Under the pieces are notes generated by a model. The model did no database searches. It was not told where the DNA came from and saw only the letters and a program-made list of their open reading frames with translations. Shown here one piece after another: positions 31,914 to 40,353 of a stretch of DNA of 42,476 nucleotides. The DNA comes from Bacteroidota bacterium. Its GTDB lineage: Bacteria; Bacteroidota; Bacteroidia; Bacteroidales; Prolixibacteraceae. Made by a program: the position numbers and the translations under genes. Location: NCBI GenBank assembly GCA_023412195.1, contig JAEYNZ010000086.1, positions 1 to 42,476 on the forward strand, in the 5' to 3' direction. Each line of letters begins with the position of its first letter. Positions within the stretch are counted from its first letter, which is position 1.

Positions 31914-33254
31914 ATGGATAATAAACAATCAAGAAGAACATTCATTAAGCAATCCGCTGCTGCGGCTGCGGTGCTTACTATTCCCACCATTATTCCGGCA
32001 CATGCCTTTGGTGCAAATGATCGTATACGGGCAGCAGTTCTGGGATTGAACGGGCGTGGCAAAAGCCATGTTTCAGGACTGATGGCACAAAACAATGTGG
32101 AGGTTGTAACACTTTGCGACCCTGACATGAATGTTTTGAAGAACAGTCAGAAGTCGTTTAAGGAAAAGTACAATAAGGAAGTTGCCCTTGTACAGGATCT
32201 GCGCAAGGTATATGAGGATAAGAATATTGATGTAGTGGGTATTGCAACGCCCAACCATTGGCACGCGCTTTCTGTTATTTGGGCTTGCCAGGCAGGGAAA
32301 GATGTGTACGTTGAAAAACCTGGTTCGCACAATGTCTGGGAAGGACGGAAGATGGTTGAGGCTGCCAATAAATACGACCGTATTGTGCAGCATGGTGTGC
32401 AGTTGAGAAGTTCACCTGCCATCAATGAAGCCATTGGCCTTTTACGGGAAGGATATATAGGCAGGGTTTATATGGCACGCGGTCTTGTTTTCCGCTGGAG
32501 GCCTAGTATAGGCAACCATCCGGTGGAATCAGTGCCTGAAGGGCTGGATTATGATCTGTGGACAGGCCCTGCACAGAAACAACCGTTCAGCAAGAACCTG
32601 GTGCATTACAACTGGCACTGGAACTGGGAGTACGGCAATGGCGATGTAGGCAACCAGGGCATTCACGAAACCGACCTTTGCATGTGGGGACTGGATGTAG
32701 GATTACCCACAAAAATAACTTCCATGGGTGGCAAATTCCTTTGGGATGATGCCAAGGAGGTTCCGGAAGTACTGACATCGGTCTATAATTATCCCGAAGA
32801 GAAGAAAATGATCCAGTTTGAAGTCCGCCACTGGAACACCAATACTGAAGAGGGTGTAACTGTTGGAAATATATTTTATGGTGAAAAAGGGATCCTTGTT
32901 GTTGACGGGTATAATAAGTATAAGACTTATCTTGGTCAGAAAAGGGAACCTGGTAAATCTGGTGACGACGGCGGTAAGGAAGCATCAGGAATGGACAGGG
33001 GCGACAGCGGTACCGACGGACATTTCAAAAACTTCATTGATGCAGTGCGCAATCGCGATAAGAAGATACTGAACGGTCCGGTTGAAACTGCTCATCTTTC
33101 TTCAGCACTTGCCCATCTGGGTAATATTGCATACAGGTTGGAAAGGGTACTGACATTTGATCCTAAAAATGAAAAGTTTGTCAATGACAAGGAAGCTGAC
33201 AGAATGCTCACCAGGGATTACAGGGCACCATTCATTGTGCCTGATAAGGTATAA
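31914..33254 (+). CDS. TAT-exported Gfo/Idh/MocA family oxidoreductase
   Basis: A 446-residue protein with a twin-arginine leader (SRRTFIKQSAAAAAVLTIP). It has the Rossmann start AAVLGLNGRGKSHV (40-53), TPNHWHAL (112-119), the canonical EKP motif (134-136) and active-site candidates H251 and D254 in GNQGIHETDLCMWG. Such proteins act on sugars in the periplasm with tightly held NAD(P). Compared with the oxidoreductase at 11395-12768, the overall plan is alike but the EKP motif is intact, so the two probably differ in substrate or cofactor handling. A bidirectional terminator follows. Confidence 0.92.
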   Translation: MDNKQSRRTFIKQSAAAAAVLTIPTIIPAHAFGANDRIRAAVLGLNGRGKSHVSGLMAQNNVEVVTLCDPDMNVLKNSQKSFKEKYNKEVALVQDLRKVYEDKNIDVVGIATPNHWHALSVIWACQAGKDVYVEKPGSHNVWEGRKMVEAANKYDRIVQHGVQLRSSPAINEAIGLLREGYIGRVYMARGLVFRWRPSIGNHPVESVPEGLDYDLWTGPAQKQPFSKNLVHYNWHWNWEYGNGDVGNQGIHETDLCMWGLDVGLPTKITSMGGKFLWDDAKEVPEVLTSVYNYPEEKKMIQFEVRHWNTNTEEGVTVGNIFYGEKGILVVDGYNKYKTYLGQKREPGKSGDDGGKEASGMDRGDSGTDGHFKNFIDAVRNRDKKILNGPVETAHLSSALAHLGNIAYRLERVLTFDPKNEKFVNDKEADRMLTRDYRAPFIVPDKV

Positions 33255-33269
33255 GTAATTACTATTATA

Positions 33270-33298
33270 AAAAATGCTCCGGAGACGGAGCATTTTTT
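33270..33298. terminator. Bidirectional terminator between oxidoreductase and pyrF
   Basis: ATGCTCCG (33274-33281) and CGGAGCAT (33286-33293) form a perfect 8-bp stem with loop GAGA, flanked by A-runs on the left and T-runs on the right. It can therefore end transcripts from both convergent genes. Confidence 0.92.
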
Positions 33299-33355
33299 AT
33301 ATGATGTACCAAAAGCAATATAAGAAATTACATTGCCTCCGGTTATCCCTATAAA

Positions 33356-34189
33356 CTATATTAATCCAGCCTCTCTTAAAAGTGATTCCATTTCAGATTG
33401 GACCTCTTTGGCTGCTTCTCCTGCTTTTTGTGCAAAGTCTTCACCATCTGAAGTATAAATGATATTTCGCGAAGAGTTAACAAGCAAACCGCAGGTGCTG
33501 TTCATGCCATTGCGGGCTACCTCCTGCAGGCTGCCGCCTTGTGCTCCTACACCGGGAACAAGCAGGAAATGAACAGGAACAATACTTCTGATTTCCTTTA
33601 ACTTTTCAGCTTTGGTTGCTCCAACCACATACATCATATTTTCAGCAGTCCCCCAGTTTTGAGAAATTTTAAGAACCGATTCAAAAAGCCGGTCACCTGA
33701 TTCCTTATCTTGAAGGTACTGGAAATCTGCAGCGCCTTTGTTTGATGTAAGTGCCAGCAGTATCACCCACTTACCGGGATAGGCCAGAAAAGGTTTTACC
33801 GAATCATCGCCCATATAGGGTGCCACAGTAACTGCATCAAATTCGAGGGTATCAAAAAAAGCACGGGCATAAAGGCCGGAGGTGTTGCCAATATCACCGC
33901 GTTTGGCATCGGCTATCAAAAAGATATCAGGATAGTTTTCCCTGATGTAGGCAACAGTTTTCTCCAGGCTTTGCCACCCCTGGGTTCCAAGGCTTTCATA
34001 AAATGCAAGATTGGGCTTATAGGCCACTGCATACGAAGCTGTTGCATCAATGATCTCCCTGTTGAATGTAAATACAGGGTCTTCTGTATCAAAGAGGTGT
34101 TCCGGGATCTTTTGAATGTCTGTATCAAGGCCTACGCACAAAAAGCTGCGCTTGTTTTTGATTTGGTTGAAAAGAAATTTGCTGCTCAT
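33356..34189 (-). CDS. pyrF: Orotidine 5'-phosphate decarboxylase
   Basis: A 277-residue type 2 OMP decarboxylase, the last step of UMP synthesis. Catalytic residues are in IADAKRGDIGNTSG (D94, K96, D99). VGLDTD (19-24) starts the barrel, AYKPNLAFYE (56-65) is typical of type 2, and the phosphate-binding end is LLVPGVGAQGG. It lies downstream of prfA on the same strand, part of the purM-prfA-pyrF order I recall from Bacteroidota, but is separated from prfA by about 650 bp of extra genes. Confidence 0.95.
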   Translation of the reverse strand: MSSKFLFNQIKNKRSFLCVGLDTDIQKIPEHLFDTEDPVFTFNREIIDATASYAVAYKPNLAFYESLGTQGWQSLEKTVAYIRENYPDIFLIADAKRGDIGNTSGLYARAFFDTLEFDAVTVAPYMGDDSVKPFLAYPGKWVILLALTSNKGAADFQYLQDKESGDRLFESVLKISQNWGTAENMMYVVGATKAEKLKEIRSIVPVHFLLVPGVGAQGGSLQEVARNGMNSTCGLLVNSSRNIIYTSDGEDFAQKAGEAAKEVQSEMESLLREAGLI

Positions 34190-34293
34190 TGATGTTATTG
34201 ATTAATCAACAGATTCAATTCTGTTATGATAAATATTATTAATTATTTCGCGGAGTGCCTCGTTTAAGATGAAAGTTACCATCAGTCAATAGT

Positions 34294-34515
34294 TTAATTA
34301 GAATAATTACGATCAATCAGATAGCCTGCAAATCTTAAGGATTCATAAATATCTTCAGCTTCCAGTTTTGGGAATTGTCTTAAAATTTCGTCATAAGATT
34401 CACCGGCAGAAAGAAAATTAAAAATCGATGAAACAGTTATTCTGGTACATTTAATGGTTGGCTTGCCATTACATATCTTTTCATCGATTATTATTCTTTC
34501 TGAAATAAATTCCAT
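34294..34515 (-). CDS. DUF433 domain protein (antitoxin-like)
   Basis: A 73-residue protein matching the DUF433 pattern: IDEKICNGKPTIKCTRITVSSI (10-31), then FLSAGESYDEILRQFPKLEAEDIYESLRFA. The family is usually the antitoxin-like partner of a PIN-like (DUF5615) protein and contains a small winged-helix-type fold. No such partner follows; only about 100 non-coding bases separate it from pyrF. The usual TIKGTRI reads TIKCTRI here. It starts 37 bases after the broken DUF2442 gene. Confidence 0.82.
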   Translation of the reverse strand: MEFISERIIIDEKICNGKPTIKCTRITVSSIFNFLSAGESYDEILRQFPKLEAEDIYESLRFAGYLIDRNYSN

Positions 34516-34551
34516 AGTAATATTAAGTAAAAATTCAGGGAGAATAAAATA

Positions 34552-34803
34552 CTATAATCCAATTCTTCCTTCAATTATTCTTTTCACATAAAGATACTCA
34601 TCAGGAACAGGCCAGTTTAGTCCGGTTCCTTTGCAGATGATTTTAATGTTATTTCTTTATATATCTTTGGCCTCCCTGTGTTTCCTGTTCAACTCAACAG
34701 GGAAACTTACTTCCTTATCATCCGACATCTTCAAATAAATATTGCCAGAAACATACCATGCTTTAACAGCTGATAAAGAATGTTTAACTACATCATGCTT
34801 CAT
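34552..34803 (-). pseudogene. DUF2442 protein gene with an in-frame stop
   Basis: From ATG at 34803 the minus strand encodes 48 residues (WYVSGNIYLKMSDDKEVSFP, then VELNRKHREAKDI) and meets TAA at 34659-34657. The same frame then continues for 34 residues (NNIKIICKGTGLNWPVPDEY and onward) to TAG at 34554-34552. Joined, the 83 codons have the DUF2442 layout: a strand-rich start, the VPxxxxxxLxxA-like middle and the gtGlxWP...DEylyVxxilxG end. One nonsense change therefore breaks an otherwise intact gene. DUF2442 is often paired with DUF4160, which is missing here. Recoding is possible but unlikely; a sequencing error is also possible. Confidence 0.8.
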
Positions 34804-34846
34804 GACAATTCAATTATTGATGATCATGGATAAAGAAGTTTATTCT

Positions 34847-35932
34847 TTATATCTCCGCCTCCTTCAGTTTCTGCGCATTTTCTTCGATCATCAGTTGTTC
34901 GATGATTTCATCTATTTCGCCATTGATAATGGCCTGCAGGTTGTAAAGCGTCAGGTTGATGCGGTGATCTGTAACCCTTCCCTGCGGCCAGTTGTAGGTG
35001 CGAATCTTGGCAGAACGGTCTCCAGTTGATACCATCGTTTTTCGTTTGGAAGCTACCTCGTCAATGTACTTCTGGTACTCCATGTTGTATATTCTGGTAC
35101 GCAATTCATTCATTGCCTTCGCAAGATTCTTTAACTGAGACTTTTCATCTTGGCAGGTAACTACAATTCCAGTTGGGATGTGGGTCAGCCTTATGGCAGA
35201 ATAAGTTGTATTTACCGACTGTCCACCCGGGCCCGAAGAGCAGTATGTGTCCTTCCTGATGTCAGAATCCTTCAGTTCCACATCAAATTCTTCTGCTTCG
35301 GGCAGCACTGCCACTGTTGCTGCTGATGTATGTATCCTCCCCTGCGTTTCAGTCTGTGGCACCCTTTGCACACGGTGTACACCTGATTCATACTTCAGGA
35401 TTCCATAAACTCCTTCCCCCGATACATTGATTACAATCTCCTTGTAACCACCTGATGTGCCTTCACTGATATTGGTTACTTCCATGCGCCATCCCTTCTT
35501 TTCACAGAACTTGGTATACATCCGGAAAAGGTCGCCGGCAAATATGCTGGCCTCATCGCCTCCGGTGCCCGCACGTATTTCAAGTATGGCGTTTTTACTG
35601 TCCTCAGGATCAGCCGGTACAAGCAGCAGTTTAACTTGTTTCTCTTTCTCAGGAATTTTCTCTTCTGCCATTTCAATCTCCTCCCTGGCCATCTCGCGAA
35701 GATCGTTGTCCGTTTCTTCAGCCAGTATTTCCCTTCCTGAATGAATGGTGTCTACCAGGTTCTTGTATTCCTTAAAAGCACCGAGCAATTTTTCCATGCT
35801 TTTATATTCCTGGTTCAGCTTTATATACCGTTTCATGTCCGACATGACTGCAGGATCAGTAATCTGTTGTTGCAATTCCTCAAACCGGTGTTTTATGGAT
35901 TCGTATTTTTCAAGTAATGCGTATTCTGCCAT
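34847..35932 (-). CDS. prfA: Peptide chain release factor 1
   Basis: A 361-residue RF1. It reads stop codons UAA/UAG through the PxT tripeptide, here PQT (192-194) in RVPQTETQGRIHTSA, and triggers peptide release with GGQ (236-238) in SSGPGGQSVNTTYSAIR. PxT rather than SPF separates RF1 from RF2. Length is normal. It lies about 100 bases downstream of purM on the same strand, within the purM-prfA-pyrF block. Confidence 0.97.
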   Translation of the reverse strand: MAEYALLEKYESIKHRFEELQQQITDPAVMSDMKRYIKLNQEYKSMEKLLGAFKEYKNLVDTIHSGREILAEETDNDLREMAREEIEMAEEKIPEKEKQVKLLLVPADPEDSKNAILEIRAGTGGDEASIFAGDLFRMYTKFCEKKGWRMEVTNISEGTSGGYKEIVINVSGEGVYGILKYESGVHRVQRVPQTETQGRIHTSAATVAVLPEAEEFDVELKDSDIRKDTYCSSGPGGQSVNTTYSAIRLTHIPTGIVVTCQDEKSQLKNLAKAMNELRTRIYNMEYQKYIDEVASKRKTMVSTGDRSAKIRTYNWPQGRVTDHRINLTLYNLQAIINGEIDEIIEQLMIEENAQKLKEAEI

Positions 35933-36035
35933 TGTTGCAATTGCTATTATTTTATCAGCTTTTAATATTATTCCTGTTTTTATTTATCTGGCCAGATACA
36001 CTGGCTAATTGTCGATACTTCTTATGATTTGCTGC

Positions 36036-37205
36036 CTAATAAACAAATTCTGCCTTTTCTGTTTTTATAGTAAGTTTCTTTCCCTTAAAAGGTTCAACCC
36101 TGCCAACTATTTGCGCATCGATATTAAACGACCTGGAGATGGATATAATTTCCCGGGCTGTTTCAGGATTTGTATATATTTCAAATCTGTGTCCCATGTT
36201 AAAGACCTTGTACATTTCAGCCCATCCGGTGCCCGATTGTTCCTGAATAATACTGAACAGCGGAGGAACGGGAAATAAATTATCCTTTATTACATGCACG
36301 TCGTCCACAAAATGGAGCACCTTGGTCTGTGCACCTCCCGAACAGTGGATCATTCCTGAAATGCTGTCCCGGAATTGTTCAAGCACTTTATATATAACCG
36401 GTGCATATGTCCGGGTGGGAGAAAGCACAAGTTGTCCTGCATCGATACCCAATCCTTCAATGGCATCTGTAAGCCTGTAACTGCCGGAATATACAAGATC
36501 GGCAGGTACTTCAGGGTCGAAACTTTCAGGATATTTTTCAGCAAGGTACTTTGAAAACACATCATGCCGGGCTGAAGTTAGCCCGTTGCTGCCCATACCT
36601 CCGTTATAACTGCCTTCATATGTTGCCTGCCCCGATGAGGAAAGGCCAACAATAACATTACCGGCTTTTATGTTGCCTGCCGAAATTACTTCTTTACGTT
36701 TCATGCGGCAAACCACTGTTGAATCAACTATAATGGTACGAACAAGGTCGCCTACATCGGCAGTTTCTCCTCCCGTCGACCAGGCACTGATGCCTAATTC
36801 GCGGAGGTCAGCCAAAAGTTCTTCTGTTCCATTTATAATGGCAGCAATGACCTCGCCCGGGATCCTGTTTTTATTCCTGCCAATAGTTGATGATACAAGT
36901 ATGTTGCCGGTAGCACCCACACAGATTAAATCGTCGATGTTCATGATGAGGGCATCCTGTGCTATTCCTTTCCAAACCGAAAGATCGCCGGTTTCTTTCC
37001 AGTACATGTAAGCCAAAGAAGATTTTGTGCCGGCACCATCAGCATGCATGATGTTGCACCATTCCGGATCATCACCCAGCACATCAGGTATGACCTTGCA
37101 AAATGCTTTGGGAAACAGACCCTTGTCGATGTTCTTAATGGCATTGTGCACATCATCTTTTGCTGCAGAAACCCCCCGTGCATGATATCTCGATTCTGTA
37201 ACCAT
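36036..37205 (-). CDS. purM: Phosphoribosylformylglycinamidine cyclo-ligase (AIR synthetase)
   Basis: A 389-residue PurM-type enzyme, closing FGAM to AIR with ATP in purine synthesis. Seen: HADGAGTKSSLAY (54-66) as the nucleotide/substrate-binding start, NIDDLICVGATGN, STGGETADVGDLV in the second glycine-rich loop, and GLSSSGQATYEGSYNGGMGSNG. It is longer than E. coli PurM (345), as I recall for the Bacteroidota form. First gene of the purM-prfA-pyrF block. Confidence 0.93.
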   Translation of the reverse strand: MVTESRYHARGVSAAKDDVHNAIKNIDKGLFPKAFCKVIPDVLGDDPEWCNIMHADGAGTKSSLAYMYWKETGDLSVWKGIAQDALIMNIDDLICVGATGNILVSSTIGRNKNRIPGEVIAAIINGTEELLADLRELGISAWSTGGETADVGDLVRTIIVDSTVVCRMKRKEVISAGNIKAGNVIVGLSSSGQATYEGSYNGGMGSNGLTSARHDVFSKYLAEKYPESFDPEVPADLVYSGSYRLTDAIEGLGIDAGQLVLSPTRTYAPVIYKVLEQFRDSISGMIHCSGGAQTKVLHFVDDVHVIKDNLFPVPPLFSIIQEQSGTGWAEMYKVFNMGHRFEIYTNPETAREIISISRSFNIDAQIVGRVEPFKGKKLTIKTEKAEFVY

Positions 37206-37224
37206 TCAATTGATTTTAAGGCCA

Positions 37225-37232
37225 CAAAATTA
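37225..37232 (-). promoter_or_regulatory. Putative -7 element of purM
   Basis: The minus strand reads TAATTTTG, matching TAnnTTTG, about 20 bases before the purM ATG. The -33 box is weak (TTTA at 37253-37250, 17 bp away). Confidence 0.4.
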
Positions 37233-37322
37233 ATATTTTCAGTGCATATTAAAGGCTCTGCCTTCAACAAAGATGAAGGCTGCTTTAAAATTAATACGTT
37301 TGAAGTTTCAGTTTAAAAACTT

Positions 37323-38981
37323 TCACGCATATAAAAACCGCTTGATTTTCTTGGTAGGTGTTTTCTCAAAAGGCTCCGGTTGCAGAATAATCGACTGTAC
37401 TCTTGAAAATTTATTCAGTTCTGCATTGACCTTTTTGTGGATATCCTTCAATATTTCATCCGTTTTATCATGGATATACTGATGTGCCTCTTCTTTTAAA
37501 TGCTTGTAATGTTGTTCTACCTCTTCCATATTCAGGTGAACCATTGCAACCATTTTTCCTTTTTTCTCAAGTACCAGTGATTCAAGAACAAACCTCATCC
37601 GGTTAATGACCGATTCAATCTCTTCCGGATAGATGTTCTCTCCGCTGGCTCCTACAATCATCGTTTTGATCCTGCCTTTGATAAACAGGAAATTGTCCTT
37701 GTCGAACCAGCCCCTGTCCCCTGTTTTAAACCAGCCATCTTCAGTGAATACCTCACGGGTTATCTCAGGCGCTTTATAATAGCCCTTCATCACATTTGGA
37801 CCTTTTGCCTGGATTTCCCCTTCCCCGGTTGCCAGATCTGCATCACCAAGCCTGAGTTGCACCCCTTCCAGAGCTATCCCAGTAGAGCCAATTCTTACAT
37901 TCTTGCCAACAGCACCTGCAAGCAAAGGTGAAGTTTCAGTTAATCCATAACCAATTGCATATGGAAACTTGCCTTCTTTTAGGAATTGTTCAACTGAAGG
38001 GTCAAGCTTGGCTCCACCAATGCCAAAAAATCTCAGTTTTCCTCCAAATGTCTGGTAAAGTTTCTTACCTGCAATGCGATGTAGTAATTTCCTGAATGGC
38101 GGCTGAGCATAAAGGAACCGGGTAGTAGCCGATTTATTAAACTTAGGCAGAATTTTAGCCCTGTACACCTTTTCAATGATAAGCGGAACCACCAGCATAA
38201 TGGTTGGTCTTACCTTTTCCAGTGCCGGAAGTAGCACCGATGCTACCGGTGGCTTTCTCAGATAATGAACCGAAGCACCATACATGATTGGAAACAGGAA
38301 TCCTAATGTATTTTCAAAGGCATGAGAGAGTGGTAAAACCGAAAGGAAACTGTCACTTGGCGATATATCCTGAAAGGTATAACTCTTTTCAGCAGTCCAT
38401 GTCAGGTTTTTATGCGTGAGCATTACACCCTTTGAATTGCCTGTAGTGCCAGAAGTATAAATAATGGAAGCAACTTCTTCTTCATCTGCTTCTGCAGGGA
38501 TGGTCATTGCTTCTATACCTGTTAAAGAACTTTTCAGACTGTCTGTTTCTTCTAGTTGAGTTCCTTTTGGAATAATGGAGAAATTTTCAATAAGGATAAT
38601 CTGTTTCAGCATGTTTTGTGTGTCAGTGTTCAGGCTGGCGTACATCCCTTCTGAAACAAACATGACCTTAGCTTCGGAATGTTCTACAATCGACTTGATT
38701 TCATTAGGATGGAAATCAGGCAAAATAGGAACCACAGTTGCTCCCGCCCACGAGATTCCAAAAAATGCAATCCCCCAGTTGGGCATGTTAGTACTCAGAA
38801 TTGCAACCTTGTCGCCTTTATTTACACCGGCTTTCTTTAGCAGGCCGGCAACACGCATAACATCTTCGCCCATCTGGCGGTAGGTGTAATTCTGCTCCCC
38901 TGCATATACCAAAGCGGTATTATCTGCAAATTTCGAAATGGATTCCTGAATCAATGCAGGGACCGTGTATTTTTCTATCAT
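37323..38981 (-). CDS. Long-chain fatty acid-CoA ligase (AMP-binding)
   Basis: A 552-residue ANL-superfamily enzyme. The P-loop is YTSGTTGNSKG (175-185), the acyl-site motif GYGLTETSPLLAG, and the adenylate-binding TGDRGWFDKDNFLFIKGRIKTMIV. The catalytic lysine lies in the C-terminal TPTKKIKRFLYA. The reaction activates a fatty acid as acyl-AMP and then acyl-CoA. The N-terminal 170 residues and the domain order match FadD-type ligases. It is upstream of purM on the same strand, 117 bases away, and may be a separate unit. The exact chain-length preference is not readable. Confidence 0.93.
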   Translation of the reverse strand: MIEKYTVPALIQESISKFADNTALVYAGEQNYTYRQMGEDVMRVAGLLKKAGVNKGDKVAILSTNMPNWGIAFFGISWAGATVVPILPDFHPNEIKSIVEHSEAKVMFVSEGMYASLNTDTQNMLKQIILIENFSIIPKGTQLEETDSLKSSLTGIEAMTIPAEADEEEVASIIYTSGTTGNSKGVMLTHKNLTWTAEKSYTFQDISPSDSFLSVLPLSHAFENTLGFLFPIMYGASVHYLRKPPVASVLLPALEKVRPTIMLVVPLIIEKVYRAKILPKFNKSATTRFLYAQPPFRKLLHRIAGKKLYQTFGGKLRFFGIGGAKLDPSVEQFLKEGKFPYAIGYGLTETSPLLAGAVGKNVRIGSTGIALEGVQLRLGDADLATGEGEIQAKGPNVMKGYYKAPEITREVFTEDGWFKTGDRGWFDKDNFLFIKGRIKTMIVGASGENIYPEEIESVINRMRFVLESLVLEKKGKMVAMVHLNMEEVEQHYKHLKEEAHQYIHDKTDEILKDIHKKVNAELNKFSRVQSIILQPEPFEKTPTKKIKRFLYA

Positions 38982-39147
38982 CTTTTTTTTATTTTTCCTG
39001 TACCTGTAACAATTAAAAAGGCGTTCTGGATTTTAATATTAAAAATATACATTAAATCACCAGTTTTTTGGCAGTGATCTGGTTTTATGTGTTATTTAAC
39101 ATCTTTCTTGCCAATAGCATGGAATAATAAATTCTAATGTTCCAATT

Positions 39148-39807
39148 ATGAAAAAAGACAAAGAAAATGAAATTATTTTAAAGACAAGTGAATATATACA
39201 GGAGGTTTTTAGTCACGAAGGTTCTGGTCACGACTGGTTTCATATTGACAGGGTAAGAAATCTTGCATTAAAAATATGGAAGACAGAAGGTGGCGACCGG
39301 TATCTGATAGAGATGTCGGCACTGATGCACGACCTGGATGACTGGAAGCTTACCGGCAAAAACCAGGCAAACCGGACTGAGGCCTGGCTCAGAAGGCTGA
39401 AAGTTTCTCCTGAGGTAGCTCATGATATTACTGAAGTCATCAAACAGGTGTCCTTTAAAGGGGCAGGAGTTCCTGATCAGGTGAAAACGCTGGAAGCGGC
39501 TGTTGTGCAGGATGCCGACAGGCTTGATGCCATGGGTGCCATTGGCATTGCCCGCACATTTGCCTACGGCGGGTATAAGAAAAGGCTTATTTATCATCCT
39601 GGTATACATCCTGAAATTCATACTGATGCAGAAGTTTACAAAACGAACAGCAGTCCCACCATCAATCATTTTCATGAAAAGCTTCTGCTCCTGAAAGACA
39701 GGATGAATACCCAAACCGCCAGAAATATGGCAACTCAGCGGCATGAATTCATGCTCCGTTATCTCGATGAATTTTTTCTGGAGTGGAATGAAGCCTCCAA
39801 GGCTTAA
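39148..39807 (+). CDS. HD-domain phosphohydrolase
   Basis: A 219-residue HD-superfamily hydrolase. Metal ligands: H32 in WFHIDRV, H61-D62 in SALMHDLDDW, and D122 or D124 in VVQDADRLDAMG. The layout matches E. coli YedJ-like proteins, whose substrate is uncertain. No signal peptide, so cytoplasmic. It is followed after 45 bases by a VOC protein gene in the same direction. Confidence 0.92.
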   Translation: MKKDKENEIILKTSEYIQEVFSHEGSGHDWFHIDRVRNLALKIWKTEGGDRYLIEMSALMHDLDDWKLTGKNQANRTEAWLRRLKVSPEVAHDITEVIKQVSFKGAGVPDQVKTLEAAVVQDADRLDAMGAIGIARTFAYGGYKKRLIYHPGIHPEIHTDAEVYKTNSSPTINHFHEKLLLLKDRMNTQTARNMATQRHEFMLRYLDEFFLEWNEASKA

Positions 39808-39852
39808 AGAATACTTTTTTGTTGTAATTTTAAGCCTTGTAAAGAGAATCCG

Positions 39853-40242
39853 ATGAAAATAGATCATCTTGCCATTTGGACATATAACCTGGAGGTACTC
39901 AGGGATTTCTATATGCATTATTTTGATGCATCTTCAACGGAAATTTATTATAACCATTCCAAAGAGTTCCGATCCTATTTCCTTGTTTTCGATGGTGACT
40001 GCAGGATAGAAATCATGGAAATGCCTAATATCGGCAAATCCAAAAACGATCCGCTGAAGCATTATACTGGCCTTGCTCATTTTGCCATCAAAGTCGGCAG
40101 TAAAACAGAAGTGGATAAGCTGACTGAGACTTTGCGTACCGATGGTTTCCATGTGGCAGGAGAACCACGGACTACAGGTGACGGATATTATGAAAGCGTT
40201 ATTCTGGATCCTGATGGAAACAGGGTTGAGATTATGGCCTGA
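39853..40242 (+). CDS. VOC (glyoxalase/bleomycin-resistance fold) protein
   Basis: A 129-residue single-domain VOC protein. The likely metal ligands are H5 (KIDHLAIW), E53 (CRIEIME), H76 (GLAHFAI) and E126 (NRVEIMA), the four positions used in glyoxalase I. That conservation suggests a metal-dependent lyase, isomerase or dioxygenase-type reaction and argues against a pure binding protein. It probably shares a transcript with the HD gene. Confidence 0.9.
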   Translation: MKIDHLAIWTYNLEVLRDFYMHYFDASSTEIYYNHSKEFRSYFLVFDGDCRIEIMEMPNIGKSKNDPLKHYTGLAHFAIKVGSKTEVDKLTETLRTDGFHVAGEPRTTGDGYYESVILDPDGNRVEIMA

Positions 40243-40353
40243 AGTCCCATTCAAGGCTTCATCCTGAAACCACTCTGAAATGCATCCCTTCTGCCGGGAC
40301 GGTTTAACTGGAACACCATTTTAAATATTCAACTCTAAATCCGGATTTTTATG

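Noticed and set aside
34202..34282. 26-codon minus-strand frame after DUF433 (MVTFILNEALREIINNIYHN...)
   Set aside because: Too short to support, with no recognisable family; it does not resemble the DUF5615 partner expected beside DUF433.
39268..39918. 216-codon minus-strand frame opposite the HD gene
   Set aside because: It overlaps a gene with intact HD motifs on the other strand and has no recognisable domain.
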